Below the pieces are notes generated by a model. That model did no database searches. It saw nothing but the letters and a program-made list of their open reading frames with translations, and was not told where the DNA came from. The translations under genes and the position numbers were made by a program. 64,000 nucleotides of DNA from Thermoleophilia bacterium SCSIO 60948 (GTDB lineage: Bacteria > Actinomycetota > Thermoleophilia > Solirubrobacterales > 70-9), in the NCBI GenBank assembly GCA_021496505.1, contig CP053031.1:434001-498000 (forward strand). Direction: 5' to 3'. Below, piece after piece: positions 9,960 through 18,844 of the stretch. Each line of letters opens with the position of its first letter. The first letter of the stretch is position 1.

Positions 9960-10324
9960 TCCAGCAGGAGTCACGACTCAAGGTCGCCGACAACTCGGGC
10001 GCGCGCGAGATCCTCTGCATCCGCGTCAAGGGCGGCACGCATCGCCGCTACGCCGGCGTCGGTGACGTGATCACCGCGACGGTCAAGCAGGCGATCCCGC
10101 GCGGCGGCGTCCGCAAGGGCGAGGTCGTCGAGGCGGTCGTCGTGCGCACGCGTAAGCAGCTCGGCCGCGGCGACGGCACCTACATCGCCTTCGACGAGAA
10201 CGCCGCGGTGCTGATCGACGACTCGGGCAACCCGCGCGGGACCCGCATCTTCGGTCCCGTCGCGCGCGAGCTCCGCGACCGCAACTTCATGCGGATCGTC
10301 TCGCTGGCCCCGGAGGTGCTCTGA
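9956..10324 (+). CDS. rplN: 50S ribosomal protein L14 (uL14)
   Basis: The 122-residue product has the invariant start [19 protein letters not shown] and standard length. L14 forms intersubunit bridges and is the docking site of RsfS. The [17 protein letters not shown] and [14 protein letters not shown] motifs are visible. The start ATG overlaps the rpsQ stop by 4 nt. Confidence 0.97.
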   Translation: MIQQESRLKVADNSGAREILCIRVKGGTHRRYAGVGDVITATVKQAIPRGGVRKGEVVEAVVVRTRKQLGRGDGTYIAFDENAAVLIDDSGNPRGTRIFGPVARELRDRNFMRIVSLAPEVL

Positions 10325-10326
10325 GC

Positions 10327-10692
10327 ATGCCGAAGCCCAGGCAGCAGAAGAAGGACGCCGTGCGGCCCAAGCCGATGCGGATCCGCACCGACGACTCGGT
10401 GATCGTGATCTCCGGCAAGCACAAGGGCTCGACCGGCAAGGTCATCCGTACCGATCCGGCGCGCGAGCGTGTCTACGTCGAGAACGTGAACATGGTCAAG
10501 AAGCATTCGCGGCCGCGTTCGGTGCGTGACACCGGTGGCGGCGGGATCATCGACCAGGAGGGTCCGATCCACGTCTCGAACGTGATGCTCCTAGACCCCA
10601 AGGACGAGAAGCCCACCCGTGTCGGCGTCCGCGTCGGCGACAACGGCAAGCGCCAGCGCTTCTCGCGCCGGACCGGCAACGCGATCGACTAG
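10327..10692 (+). CDS. rplX: 50S ribosomal protein L24 (uL24)
   Basis: A 121-residue assembly initiator protein. It carries the KOW motif ([20 protein letters not shown]), then [14 protein letters not shown] and the C-terminal [18 protein letters not shown]. The first 17 residues are a basic extension before the usual start. It lies 2 nt after rplN. Confidence 0.96.
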   Translation: MPKPRQQKKDAVRPKPMRIRTDDSVIVISGKHKGSTGKVIRTDPARERVYVENVNMVKKHSRPRSVRDTGGGGIIDQEGPIHVSNVMLLDPKDEKPTRVGVRVGDNGKRQRFSRRTGNAID

Positions 10693-10730
10693 ACCTAGAG
10701 GGTCGACCGACGGATACGAACGAGACTTTT

Positions 10731-11339
10731 ATGGAAGCAGCGACAGCAACACAAACCGCACCGGCGCCGCGCCTTCGCGAGCGCTATCAGAGCGAGGTCG
10801 CTCCGTCGCTGACCGAGCGCTTCGGCTACTCGAGCTCGATGGAGATCCCGACGGTCGAGAAGATCATCCTCAACATGGGGCTCGGCGAGGCGAAGACCTC
10901 GACACCGGCGATGGAGGCCGCGACCGAGCAGATGGGTCTGATCACGGGCCAGCGGCCGAACATCCGCCGCGCCCGCAAGTCGATCGCCTCGTTCCGCGTC
11001 CGTGAGGGCATGCCCGTCGGACTCGCGGTTACGCTCCGCGGCGCGCGGATGTGGGAGTTCCTCGATCGCCTGATCACGATCGCGATCCCGCGGATCCGCG
11101 ACTTCCGCGGGCTCAAGGCGAGCTCGTTCGACGGCCGCGGCAACTACGCCCTCGGCATCCGCGAGCAGCTGATCTTCCCCGAGATCGACTACGACTCGGT
11201 GGACACCGTGCGGGGGATGGACTGCATCATCACGACGACGGCGAAGACCGACGTCGAGGCCTTCCAGCTTCTGCTCGGCCTCGGCATGCCGTTCGCCGCG
11301 ACCGGCCGCCCCGAGGGCGCCGACCAGGCAGAGAGTTAA
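10731..11339 (+). CDS. rplE: 50S ribosomal protein L5 (uL5)
   Basis: The 202-residue protein binds 5S rRNA in the central protuberance. Diagnostic parts are [39 protein letters not shown] and [17 protein letters not shown] short Ala/Thr-rich N-terminus precedes the family start. rpsN (zinc type) follows after 15 nt. Confidence 0.97.
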   Translation: MEAATATQTAPAPRLRERYQSEVAPSLTERFGYSSSMEIPTVEKIILNMGLGEAKTSTPAMEAATEQMGLITGQRPNIRRARKSIASFRVREGMPVGLAVTLRGARMWEFLDRLITIAIPRIRDFRGLKASSFDGRGNYALGIREQLIFPEIDYDSVDTVRGMDCIITTTAKTDVEAFQLLLGLGMPFAATGRPEGADQAES

Positions 11340-11354
11340 GGAAAGACAGGAACC

Positions 11355-11540
11355 ATGGCCAAGACCTCACAGGTCGTAAAGCAGGGTCGGAAGCCCAAGT
11401 TCTCGACCCGCAAGAACAACCGTTGCCGGCGTTGTGGACGCCCGCGCGCCTACTACCGCAAGTTCGGCCTCTGCCGGATCTGCCTGCGCGAACAGGCCCA
11501 CAACGGTTACGTCCCCGGCATGACGAAGTCGAGCTGGTAG
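11355..11540 (+). CDS. rpsN: 30S ribosomal protein S14, zinc type (uS14)
   Basis: The 61-residue form of S14 carries a zinc ribbon: Cys24 and Cys27 (CRRC), Cys40 and Cys43 (CRIC). This is the zinc-containing version common in Gram-positives, sometimes called RpsZ; the zinc-free paralogue, if any, is outside the window. It ends MTKSSW as usual, and rpsH begins 4 nt later. Confidence 0.97.
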   Translation: MAKTSQVVKQGRKPKFSTRKNNRCRRCGRPRAYYRKFGLCRICLREQAHNGYVPGMTKSSW

Positions 11541-11544
11541 CGCG

Positions 11545-11940
11545 ATGCTTACCGACCCGATCTCCGACTACCTGACCCGGATCCGCAACGGCCTCGGCGC
11601 CGCGCACGGCGAGGTCGTCGTGCCCGCTTCGCGCCTCAAGCGCGAGATGAGCCGGATCCTCGACGAGCAGGGCTACATCGAGGGCTGGTCCGTCGAGCCC
11701 GCCGACGTCGGCGAGCAGATCAAGGTGAAGCTGCGCTACACGGACGCCGGCAAGCCGGTGATCAGTGGCCTCCAGCGCGTCTCGCGCCCGGGCCGCCGCC
11801 ACTACGTCAAGGGCGCCGACGTCCCGCGCGTCCAGGGCGGGATGGGGACAGCGATCGTCTCGACCTCGGTCGGCGTCATGACCGGACACGAGGCGAAGGC
11901 CAAGGGCGTCGGCGGCGAGGTCGTCGCCTACGTCTGGTGA
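11545..11940 (+). CDS. rpsH: 30S ribosomal protein S8 (uS8)
   Basis: The 131-residue central-domain assembly protein also regulates the spc operon in E. coli. [16 protein letters not shown], the basic [21 protein letters not shown] region and [18 protein letters not shown] match the family. Spacing to both neighbours is short, consistent with one transcript. Confidence 0.97.
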   Translation: MLTDPISDYLTRIRNGLGAAHGEVVVPASRLKREMSRILDEQGYIEGWSVEPADVGEQIKVKLRYTDAGKPVISGLQRVSRPGRRHYVKGADVPRVQGGMGTAIVSTSVGVMTGHEAKAKGVGGEVVAYVW

Positions 11941-11956
11941 GCCCAGGGAGTTTCGT

Positions 11957-12493
11957 ATGAGCCGAATCGGAAGAAAGCCAGTTCAGGTGCCCGAGGGCGT
12001 GACCGTCGACATCGGTCCCGGCCGCGTGACCGTCAACGGCCCGAAGGGCGAGCTCCAGCAGGCCGTCGACCGTGACATGAAGGTCGAGCTCTCCGACGAC
12101 GGAGTGCTGACCGTCGCGCGCCCGACCGACCGCGGTGAGCACCGCGCCCTGCACGGGCTGACCCGGAGCCTGCTCGCCAACATGGTCGAGGGGGTCACGG
12201 ACGGCTACGAGAAGCGCCTCGTCATCTCCGGCGTCGGCTACCGCGCGCGCCTCCAGGGCCGCACGATCGACCTCAGCGTCGGCTACTCGCACCCGGTCCA
12301 GATCGAGGCGCCCGAGGGAATCGATTTCGAGGTTCCGCAGCCGACCCAGGTGATCGTCCGCGGTATCGACAAGCAGCTCGTCGGCGAGATCGCCGCGCGG
12401 ATCCGCCGTACGCGTCCGCCCGAGCCCTACAAGGGCAAGGGCATCCGCTACGACGACGAGGTCATCCGCCGCAAGGTCGGCAAGCGCGCCTAG
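11957..12493 (+). CDS. rplF: 50S ribosomal protein L6 (uL6)
   Basis: The 178-residue protein lies near the factor-binding site. [17 protein letters not shown], the [10 protein letters not shown] block and the C-terminal [13 protein letters not shown] pattern (here [15 protein letters not shown]) are diagnostic. Order and length are standard. Confidence 0.97.
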   Translation: MSRIGRKPVQVPEGVTVDIGPGRVTVNGPKGELQQAVDRDMKVELSDDGVLTVARPTDRGEHRALHGLTRSLLANMVEGVTDGYEKRLVISGVGYRARLQGRTIDLSVGYSHPVQIEAPEGIDFEVPQPTQVIVRGIDKQLVGEIAARIRRTRPPEPYKGKGIRYDDEVIRRKVGKRA

Positions 12494-12560
12494 CGCTCGC
12501 CGCCGGCAGCAGACGCACCAGTTCACGTTCAACGCAAGACTCGAAGGAAGCAGTACACCG

Positions 12561-12914
12561 ATGACCGTTCAGACCAAGCCACAGCAGCGACTGCGCCGCC
12601 GCCGCCGCGTGCGGGCCAAGGTCCGGGGCACGGCCGAGCGGCCGCGCCTGTCGGTGTTCCGCTCCTCGCGCGGCGTCCAGGTCCAGCTGATCGACGACGT
12701 CGCCGGGCGCACGCTCGCGGCCGTCAACTGGATCGAGTCCGATCTGCGCGAGCTCGCGCCGATGGACCAGGCCAAGAAGGCCGGTGAGCTGGTCGCCGAG
12801 CGCGCCAAGGCCGCCGGCGTCGAGAGCGCCGTCTTCGACCGTGGCGGCTACCGCTACCACGGCCGCGTCAAGGCCGTCGCCGAAGGTGCCCGTGAGGCCG
12901 GGCTCGCCGTCTAG
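12561..12914 (+). CDS. rplR: 50S ribosomal protein L18 (uL18)
   Basis: A 117-residue 5S rRNA-binding protein. [24 protein letters not shown] and the C-terminal [24 protein letters not shown] identify it. A GAAGGAAG RBS lies about 11 nt before the ATG. Confidence 0.96.
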   Translation: MTVQTKPQQRLRRRRRVRAKVRGTAERPRLSVFRSSRGVQVQLIDDVAGRTLAAVNWIESDLRELAPMDQAKKAGELVAERAKAAGVESAVFDRGGYRYHGRVKAVAEGAREAGLAV

Positions 12915-12947
12915 GCGGCGTCACTCGCTACCTTCAATGGTTCGACT

Positions 12948-13631
12948 GTGAAGCTCCACCGCGACATCCAGACCGTCTCCGCCCAGGGGCTCGACCTCCA
13001 GGAACGGGTCATCGAGATCAACCGCGTCGCCAAGGTCGTCAAGGGCGGCCGCCGGTTCTCGTTCACCGCGCTCGTTGCGGTCGGCGACGAGAACTCGGTC
13101 GTCGGCGTCGGCTACGGCAAGGCCCGCGAGGTCCCGCTCGCGATCCAGAAGGCCGTCGAGGACGCGCGCAAGAGCCTGATCCAGGTCCCGATGTACGGCC
13201 AGACGATCCCGCACCGGATCATCGGTCGGTTCGGCTCCGGCCACGTCGTCCTGCGCCCGGCCTCGCCCGGTACCGGTGTCATCGCCGGCGGCGGCGTCCG
13301 TGCCGTGCTCGAGCTGGCCGGGATCCGCGACGTGCTCTCGAAGTCGATCGGCACGCAGAACCCGATCAACCTCGTCAAGGCGACGATGGACGGCCTGATC
13401 AACCTGCGCCGCCCCGAGGACGTCGCCAAGCTGCGCGGCCTGTCGGTCAAGCAGGTGCTCGGCATCCACGACATGGAGGTCGCCGCCAAGGAGCGCGGCG
13501 AGAACGGTGGCTCGCAGACCGAGGGCGCCGCGTCCGGTGAGGACGTCGCCGCGGAGCTCGAGCCGGCAGCCGTCGGCGCCGATTCCGGCGCCGAGGAGGG
13601 TGACACCGCCTCGCCGCAGGAGGACTCGTGA
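12948..13631 (+). CDS. rpsE: 30S ribosomal protein S5 (uS5) with acidic C-terminal tail
   Basis: S5 takes part in decoding fidelity and mRNA unwinding at the entry site. [38 protein letters not shown] and the [22 protein letters not shown] region are standard. The GTG at 12948 is the start that gives the normal N-terminus. The protein is 227 residues, longer than usual: the last 45 or so are a Gly/Ala/Glu/Asp-rich acidic tail after [10 protein letters not shown]. rpmD overlaps its stop. Confidence 0.95.
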   Translation: MKLHRDIQTVSAQGLDLQERVIEINRVAKVVKGGRRFSFTALVAVGDENSVVGVGYGKAREVPLAIQKAVEDARKSLIQVPMYGQTIPHRIIGRFGSGHVVLRPASPGTGVIAGGGVRAVLELAGIRDVLSKSIGTQNPINLVKATMDGLINLRRPEDVAKLRGLSVKQVLGIHDMEVAAKERGENGGSQTEGAASGEDVAAELEPAAVGADSGAEEGDTASPQEDS

Positions 13632-13825
13632 TGGCCGACGTTAGCCTGCGACAGGTCAAGTCGGCCTCGGGTGCGAGCCCGAAGCAGCGCGACACGCTGC
13701 GCTCGCTCAAGCTCGGCCGGATCGGCAAGACCTCGACGCTCACCGACACCCCGCAGCTTCAGGGGATGCTCCGCAAGGTCGACCACCTGGTCGTCGTCGA
13801 CTCCGGTGACGGGAAGGACGCTTAG
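13631..13825 (+). CDS. rpmD: 50S ribosomal protein L30 (uL30)
   Basis: The 64-residue L30 contains LRQVKSASGASPKQRDTLRSLKLGRIGKT, the standard core. The ATG at 13631 is favoured over the GTG one codon earlier because it sits 7 nt after AGGAGG (13618-13623). The start overlaps the rpsE stop. Confidence 0.93.
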   Translation: MADVSLRQVKSASGASPKQRDTLRSLKLGRIGKTSTLTDTPQLQGMLRKVDHLVVVDSGDGKDA

Positions 13826-13827
13826 TC

Positions 13828-14316
13828 ATGGCCCGACTCGATCCCGAAGAGATCACGCTCGGCACGCTGCGCCCGAAGCCCGGCTCGCGCAAGTCGCGAA
13901 AGCGGGTCGGCCGCGGCAAGGGCTCCGGCTGGGGCAAGACCTCCGGCCGCGGGCACAAGGGCTACGGCGCCCGCGCCGGCGCGAAGAAGAAGATCGCCCA
14001 CGAGGGCGGGCAGACTCCGATCCATATGCGGATGCGCAAGCTGCGCGGTCCGCACATGAAGAAGTCGATGCCCTTCGAGCCTTTCCGCACCGTGACCCAG
14101 CCGGTCAACGTCTCCGATCTCGAGGCCCGCTTCGAAGCCGGCGCCGAGGTCACGCCCGAGACGCTTCGCGCCAACGGCCTCGCGACCCGCAAGCACCCGG
14201 TCAAGATCCTGGGCGGCGGCGATGTCTCGAAGAAGCTGACGGTCAGGGCGCATCACTTCTCGGCCACCGCGCGCGAGAAGATCGAGGCCGCCGGCGGGTC
14301 CTGCGAGACCCTCTGA
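13828..14316 (+). CDS. rplO: 50S ribosomal protein L15 (uL15)
   Basis: A 162-residue late assembly protein. The Gly/Lys/Arg-rich N-terminal region KRVGRGKGSGWGKTSGRGHKG and the C-terminal VKILGGGDVSKKLTVRAHHFSATA are typical. It begins 2 nt after rpmD. Confidence 0.97.
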   Translation: MARLDPEEITLGTLRPKPGSRKSRKRVGRGKGSGWGKTSGRGHKGYGARAGAKKKIAHEGGQTPIHMRMRKLRGPHMKKSMPFEPFRTVTQPVNVSDLEARFEAGAEVTPETLRANGLATRKHPVKILGGGDVSKKLTVRAHHFSATAREKIEAAGGSCETL

Positions 14317-14330
14317 GCGACCCCGGCCAC

Positions 14331-14336
14331 TAGGCT
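14331..14336 (+). promoter_or_regulatory. TAGGCT -10-like box before secY
   Basis: TAGGCT stands 12 nt before the secY GTG, which has no RBS. Similar TAnnnT boxes 7-12 nt before other starts in the window suggest leaderless transcription. Confidence 0.35.
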
Positions 14337-14348
14337 TCCCAGCCGCCC

Positions 14349-15620
14349 GTGCTGCAGACGATCCTCAACTCCTTCGCCGTCCCGGAGATCCGGCGGAAGA
14401 TCGCTTTCACGCTCGGGATCCTCGCGCTCTACCGGCTCGGCGCCTACATCCCCGCGCCCGGGGTCGACGTCCAGGCCGTCCAGGACCTCCAGGACCAGTT
14501 CTCGGGCTCGGACATCCTCGGCTTCCTGAACCTGTTCTCCGGCGGCTCACTCAGCCGCCTGAGCCTGTTCGCGCTCGGGATCATGCCCTACATCACGGCC
14601 TCGATCATCCTCCAGCTGATGACCGTCGTCGTGCCGGCGCTCGAGCGCCTGCAGAAGGAGGGCGAGGTCGGCCAGCAGAAGATCACGCAGTACACGCGCT
14701 ACCTGACCGTCGCGCTCGCCTTCGGCCAGTCGCTCGCCTACGTCTTCCTCTTCAACTCCTCTTCGACCGGCGCCTCGCAGCCGCTCGGCGCCGACCCGAG
14801 CTTCGCGACGATCTTCACCGTCGTCATCTCGCTGACCGCCGGCTGTGTGCTGCTGATGTGGTTCGGCGAGCTGATCACCCAGCGCGGGATCGGCAACGGC
14901 ATCTCGCTGATGATCTTCGCCTCGATCGCATCCGGCCTGCCCGGCGGGATCGTCGCCTGGTGGAACACGCCTGATCCCGTCTTCGTCGTGATGATGCCGT
15001 TCATCGCGCTCGCGGTCATCGTCGGCATCGTCTTCGTCCAGGAGGGCCAGCGCCGGATCCCCGTCCAGTACGCCAAGCGCGTCGTCGGGCGGCGGATGAC
15101 GACCGGCGGTTCGACCTACCTGCCGCTGCGGGTCAACATGGCCGGCGTCATCCCGGTCATCTTCGCGGCCTCGCTGATGGCGTTCCCGCCGACCGTCGGC
15201 CAGCTGATCAACACCCCCGCGGCGCTCGACTTCGCGGCCTTCTTCAGCCCCGGCGGCTGGGCCTACGTCGTCGGCGAGGTGCTGTTCATCATCGTCTTCA
15301 CCTACTTCTATACGGCGGTCACGTTCAACCCCGTCGACCAGGCCGACAACCTGAAGCGCTACGGCGGCTTCATCCCCGGCGTCAGACCCGGGCGACCTAC
15401 CGCCGAATATCTCGATCGGATCCTCACCCGGCTGACGTTCCCCGGCGCGCTCTACCTCGGCGCCGTCGCCGCCCTGCCGACGATCCTGATCAGCCAGACC
15501 TCGGCCAACTTCTTCTTCGGCGGCACCTCGATCCTGATCGTCGTCGGCGTCGCTCTCGACACCGTCAAGCAGCTCGAGTCGCAGCTCATGATGCGTAACT
15601 ACGAGGGGTTCCTGAAGTAG
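14349..15620 (+). CDS. secY: preprotein translocase subunit SecY
   Basis: The 423-residue integral membrane channel subunit exports and inserts proteins with SecE/SecG and SecA. About ten hydrophobic segments are evident. Family blocks include LGILALYRLGAYIPAPGV, LGIMPYITASIILQL near TM2 and the cytoplasmic-loop RRIPVQYAKR and RPGRPTAEYL stretches. The GTG start lacks an RBS but has TAGGCT 12 nt upstream, so it may also be expressed as a leaderless transcript. Usually adk follows secY; here two unrelated genes intervene. Confidence 0.97.
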   Translation: MLQTILNSFAVPEIRRKIAFTLGILALYRLGAYIPAPGVDVQAVQDLQDQFSGSDILGFLNLFSGGSLSRLSLFALGIMPYITASIILQLMTVVVPALERLQKEGEVGQQKITQYTRYLTVALAFGQSLAYVFLFNSSSTGASQPLGADPSFATIFTVVISLTAGCVLLMWFGELITQRGIGNGISLMIFASIASGLPGGIVAWWNTPDPVFVVMMPFIALAVIVGIVFVQEGQRRIPVQYAKRVVGRRMTTGGSTYLPLRVNMAGVIPVIFAASLMAFPPTVGQLINTPAALDFAAFFSPGGWAYVVGEVLFIIVFTYFYTAVTFNPVDQADNLKRYGGFIPGVRPGRPTAEYLDRILTRLTFPGALYLGAVAALPTILISQTSANFFFGGTSILIVVGVALDTVKQLESQLMMRNYEGFLK

Positions 15621-16068
15621 CACCGGGGCGGCGCCTGCAAATCGGCGCCACTCGAGGTCATCGGCTCGTCGTGTGCGGAGCACACGTCCTCGCCTGCTTC
15701 CCCCGATTGGCTTGATTTTCGGCGCCGTTCGGTGGGTGAGCCGCTCGCTGCCTTGGCGGCCGCCCCGATGCGTCATTCGAACCGGCTGTGGCCGGTCTGG
15801 GTGACGCGCAGGCTCGCTGCGGCCACCCCGATGGACGATCGAACCGGTCGGGGGCGGCTCGAAGTTCCACCGGGCCGGAGCACGACCGCGCGGCCGGATT
15901 CCATCTCCTCGGTGACCCGGCCCGTCGCCTCCTCCTCACGGACGACGACCGTCCCCGAAAGACCACCCTCGAGGCGGATTCGATCCGCCGTTCAGGCCGA
16001 TCTCGCAGCCCCGGCCCGTCCATACCTTCCGTCGCGCAATGAGCAATGCGTGCGAACAGAGGTGGATG
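15621..16068. other. intergenic region after secY with repeat R1
   Basis: No convincing gene is seen. A GGCGCC-loop-GGCGCC hairpin (15630-15649) follows secY without a T run. A copy of dispersed repeat R1 lies at 15657-15703. Downstream there is a local imperfect duplication of a segment around 15759 and 15819 (GCGGCCRCCCCGATG type, followed by CGAACCGG). Confidence 0.5.
15657..15703 (+). repeat. dispersed repeat R1, copy A
   Basis: A 47-nt element that matches copy B (19542-19588) at 41 of 47 positions. It centres on the inverted repeat CGTGTGC-GGA-GCACACG and ends GCCTGCTTCCCC. A third, more diverged copy lies on the minus strand at 38744-38793. Confidence 0.7.
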
Positions 16069-17760
16069 ATGATTCGGGGGATGATTCTTCGAGTCGGCGG
16101 GGCCCTGGCCCTGGCGACGATCCTGGCGCTTGCGGCCGTGACCGGCGCGCAGGCGAAGGGCAAGGGGCCGGCCAAGGCGGCGAAGCTGGCGGTCTCGATG
16201 CCGCCGACGACGACCGCCGGCCAGGGGGTGGACATCAAGCTCTCGGCGCTCTCGAAGCAGGGCAAGCCGGTGCGTGACTTCTCGGGCTCGCTCCGCGCGA
16301 CCTCGAGCTCCTCGGCGACCACGCTTCCCGCCAAGGTCAAGCTGACGAAGGGGCGCGCGACGCTTCGCGGCGTCGAGTTCCGGCGCGCCGGCGCGGTCAA
16401 GGTCGCCTTCGCGGGTCAGATCAAGGGCTCGGCGCGGATCGGGGTCGAGCCGGGTCAGCTCGCTGAACTCGACCTGGGCGCGCCGAGCACGGCGATCGTG
16501 GGCCAGCGCTTCGAGGTCTCCGCCGGCGGTTCCGATGAGTTCGGCAACCGGGTCGATGCCCAGCCGGAGTTCTCGATCTCTCCCTCCGGCAGCTGCGACG
16601 GCAGCGGCTGCAGCGCTCCGCGCGCCGGCACCTACACCGTTTCGGCCGACGCCGCGGGCGTCCATGCCGAACGCGCGGTCGAGGTCTCGCGCGGCACCGT
16701 CTCGAGCATCGAGCTCACGGCGCCGAGCTCGGTGACCGCGGGCCAGCCCTTCGGGCCGACGGCCAGGGCGCTCGATCAGAACGGCAACGTCCTCGAGGAC
16801 CAGACCGGCGAGATCGCCCTCAGCTTCCGCGGTCAGGCGTGCACCGGTGGCAGCTGCTCGACCACGGTCGCCGGCCGCCACACGCTCACCGCTTCCGTCG
16901 ACGGCGTATCGGCAGACCGCGGGATCGACGTCAAGCCGGGAGCCGCCAAGACGATCTCGATCAACTCGAGCAACGGGTTCGACCTGGCGCTGCCGACGCC
17001 CAACGGCGCCAACGCCGACTACTCGAAGTTCTACCCGACGCCCACCAGCCTGACCTTGAGCCTGACGGCGGCCGACCAGTACGGCAACGGCGTCGACACG
17101 AGCGGCGCCGAGCTCTCAGGCCCCGGCCTGTCGTGCTCCGGCGTGACCTGCAGCGCCACCGAGGCGGGCCGCCCGACCCTGACGGCGAAGCTCGGCGATG
17201 CGACGGCGGAACAGCCGGTCCGGGTCCGCTCGCTCGACGAGACGTACGCGATGAGTTGTCGCGGTGAGAACTACGACCTCAACGCGTCGGTCGCCGACGG
17301 GTGTGAGTTCGCCCAGCCGGACCCCGGTCACACGACCCAGGCCGGCGCGGCCAGCCTCGGTCGCTTCACCTCCTGCAAGGACGGCGAGTCGCAGTTCTCC
17401 TTCTCCGGAACCCACGCCCGCGACTACCGCCAGCACACCGGCGTCGAGGGCTTCGACACGCAGTACAAGGGCGCACCGCTGATCTGGAAGGTCCAGGCGG
17501 GGTCGGGCCTCTGCACGAACGACGTCTACCTCAAGTTCGAGGGCAACTCGGCCGACCGCGCCTGCCTCTCGATCACGGTCAAGGGCTCGGACGGCCGGAC
17601 GATCGGCTCGAAGCTCCTGTCGAACAACGGGACGGTCGAGCTCGACCTCGGCTCGGGCAGCTATCGCGACAACGAGACGATCAGCTTCATCGTCGAAGCG
17701 AGTTGCTGGGGCTCCTCGACAACGAACAAGACCGACTTCTCGGTCTCCGGACACCTCTAG
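16069..17760 (+). CDS. secreted protein with tandem Ig-like domains
   Basis: The product has a clear N-terminal signal peptide (charged MIRGM, hydrophobic GGALALATILALAAV, then GAQA cleavage region), so it is exported. Three or four repeated units of about 90 residues follow, each with a phrase such as DEFGN, DQNGN or DQYGN and a Cys pair near the strand end (CDGSGC, CTGGSC, CSGVTC), as in bacterial Ig-like/invasin-type modules. The last 180 residues are different and Cys-containing. Among several in-frame starts, the ATG at 16069 is chosen because AGAGG lies 6 nt before it; 16039 and 16066 are alternatives. Its site between secY and adk is unusual. A surface or adhesion role is only inference. 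Confidence 0.75.
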   Translation: MIRGMILRVGGALALATILALAAVTGAQAKGKGPAKAAKLAVSMPPTTTAGQGVDIKLSALSKQGKPVRDFSGSLRATSSSSATTLPAKVKLTKGRATLRGVEFRRAGAVKVAFAGQIKGSARIGVEPGQLAELDLGAPSTAIVGQRFEVSAGGSDEFGNRVDAQPEFSISPSGSCDGSGCSAPRAGTYTVSADAAGVHAERAVEVSRGTVSSIELTAPSSVTAGQPFGPTARALDQNGNVLEDQTGEIALSFRGQACTGGSCSTTVAGRHTLTASVDGVSADRGIDVKPGAAKTISINSSNGFDLALPTPNGANADYSKFYPTPTSLTLSLTAADQYGNGVDTSGAELSGPGLSCSGVTCSATEAGRPTLTAKLGDATAEQPVRVRSLDETYAMSCRGENYDLNASVADGCEFAQPDPGHTTQAGAASLGRFTSCKDGESQFSFSGTHARDYRQHTGVEGFDTQYKGAPLIWKVQAGSGLCTNDVYLKFEGNSADRACLSITVKGSDGRTIGSKLLSNNGTVELDLGSGSYRDNETISFIVEASCWGSSTTNKTDFSVSGHL

Positions 17761-17787
17761 GCCGACCCCCCGATCGGCCTCGGGAAA

Positions 17788-17829
17788 GGCGAAGCCGCGG
17801 GCGCTCGCAGATGGCGCCCGCGGCTCGCC
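17788..17829. terminator. bidirectional terminator between convergent genes
   Basis: GCCGCGGGCGC (17794-17804) pairs with GCGCCCGCGGC (17814-17824). After one bulged A the stem is extended by GGCGA (17788-17792) with TCGCC (17825-17829). It lies between two convergent genes and is followed on the plus strand by AATTTCT. Confidence 0.7.
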
Positions 17830-17842
17830 GAATTTCTCGCCC

Positions 17843-18748
17843 CTAGCCGAGACCCTCGAGCTCGGCACGCGCACGGTCGAGTTGCTCGCGGCGCTCGGAC
17901 AGCTCGCGCCGCGCCTTCTCGGCTCGCCCCGCTCCGCGGTCGCGGTCTCGCTCGGCACGCTCGAGCGCCTTCTCAGCGGCGGCGAGCTCGCGACGGGCAC
18001 GCTCGACGGCCTCGCTCGTCTCCTCGACGCCCGATTCCAGCCCTGCGAGCGCGTCCGCCGCTTCGGTTGCCTTGCGCTCGTTCTTCTCGACCGCCGCCTC
18101 GGCCTTCGCCACGGCCCGCTCGGCGCGCCGTCGCTCGACCGCGTTCGGCTTCGCCTTCGCGGGCTTGCGCGTCGCGGCCTCTCGCCTCGTCGCGCGTTTC
18201 CGAGATCCGCCACCGCTCCCCTGGCGCGTCGCGCGACGCGGCGGGTCGGCTTGGACGAGCTCGCCACCGAATCCGATCGCCTCCGCGTCGCGGGCCATCT
18301 TCCCGGCGAGGAAGTCCTCTCGCAGGTCGGCGTCGCGGGCGGCGGCGCGAATCGTGTCGCGAGCCCGGTCGAGCATCCCCGCCCCGAGCTCACCCTCGGA
18401 GCGGATCGCTCCGAGCAGCGCCTCGATCGCGTCGGTCTCGCCGCGCATCGCGTCGCGCAGGCCGCTCGCGTCGCCGTCCTCGATCGCCTCCTGCTGCGCG
18501 ACCCCGAGCTCCTCGCCCGCCTCGACGACGGCGGCGGCGAGGTTCGGTTCCGCGCGGACCGCGCGGTTCACCGCCGCCGCGGGAACGCTCGGCTTGCGGA
18601 GCGCCTTGACCTCGTCGGCCCGTTCCCGGTCGCCGCCGGAGCGAAGTCGCTTCGCGAGCGAGTCCCGGGCGCCCACGAAGTCCTCGGTCGCCAGGCCGTA
18701 GAGCTCCGCGGCGGTCTCGACCTCGGGCGTCTGCCGCTTCGCCGCCAT
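17843..18748 (-). CDS. coiled-coil hypothetical protein
   Basis: This 301-residue protein of unknown function has an N-terminal half rich in phrases such as ATEDFVGARDSLAKRLRSGG and KPSVPAAAVNRAVRAEP, a pattern I recognise from conserved actinobacterial hypotheticals. A basic Lys/Arg linker and about 120 residues of Ala/Glu/Arg heptad-like sequence follow, predicting a long coiled coil. The ATG at 18748 (MAAKRQTPEVETAAEL) is chosen because upstream in-frame residues look non-coding and run into the adk promoter. It is transcribed opposite to the ribosomal genes around it and meets the secreted-protein gene at a strong terminator. Confidence 0.75.
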   Translation of the reverse strand: MAAKRQTPEVETAAELYGLATEDFVGARDSLAKRLRSGGDRERADEVKALRKPSVPAAAVNRAVRAEPNLAAAVVEAGEELGVAQQEAIEDGDASGLRDAMRGETDAIEALLGAIRSEGELGAGMLDRARDTIRAAARDADLREDFLAGKMARDAEAIGFGGELVQADPPRRATRQGSGGGSRKRATRREAATRKPAKAKPNAVERRRAERAVAKAEAAVEKNERKATEAADALAGLESGVEETSEAVERARRELAAAEKALERAERDRDRGAGRAEKARRELSERREQLDRARAELEGLG

Positions 18749-18829
18749 CGTGCTGTCCGAGCGTACGGATCGGCGCCCCGAGGCGATTTCTGTCGCGCGC
18801 ATCGGAAGTGTGCGGGCGCCGCGTCCGGA

Positions 18830-18835
18830 TAGGCT
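18830..18835 (+). promoter_or_regulatory. TAGGCT -10-like box before adk
   Basis: TAGGCT lies 9 nt before the adk ATG and no RBS is present, suggesting a leaderless mRNA. The box makes sense here because adk follows an opposite-strand gene and needs its own promoter. Confidence 0.45.
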
Positions 18836-18844
18836 GCCCGGTCC

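Noticed and set aside
12937-12951. 4-codon ORF (MVRL) overlapping the rpsE start
   Set aside because: It is too short to separate from chance, although the ATG-to-GTGA overlap was noted.
15732-16277. 181-codon plus-strand ORF before the secreted protein gene
   Set aside because: Low-complexity Arg/Pro/Ser product that crosses into the signal-peptide gene in another frame; no RBS and no motif.
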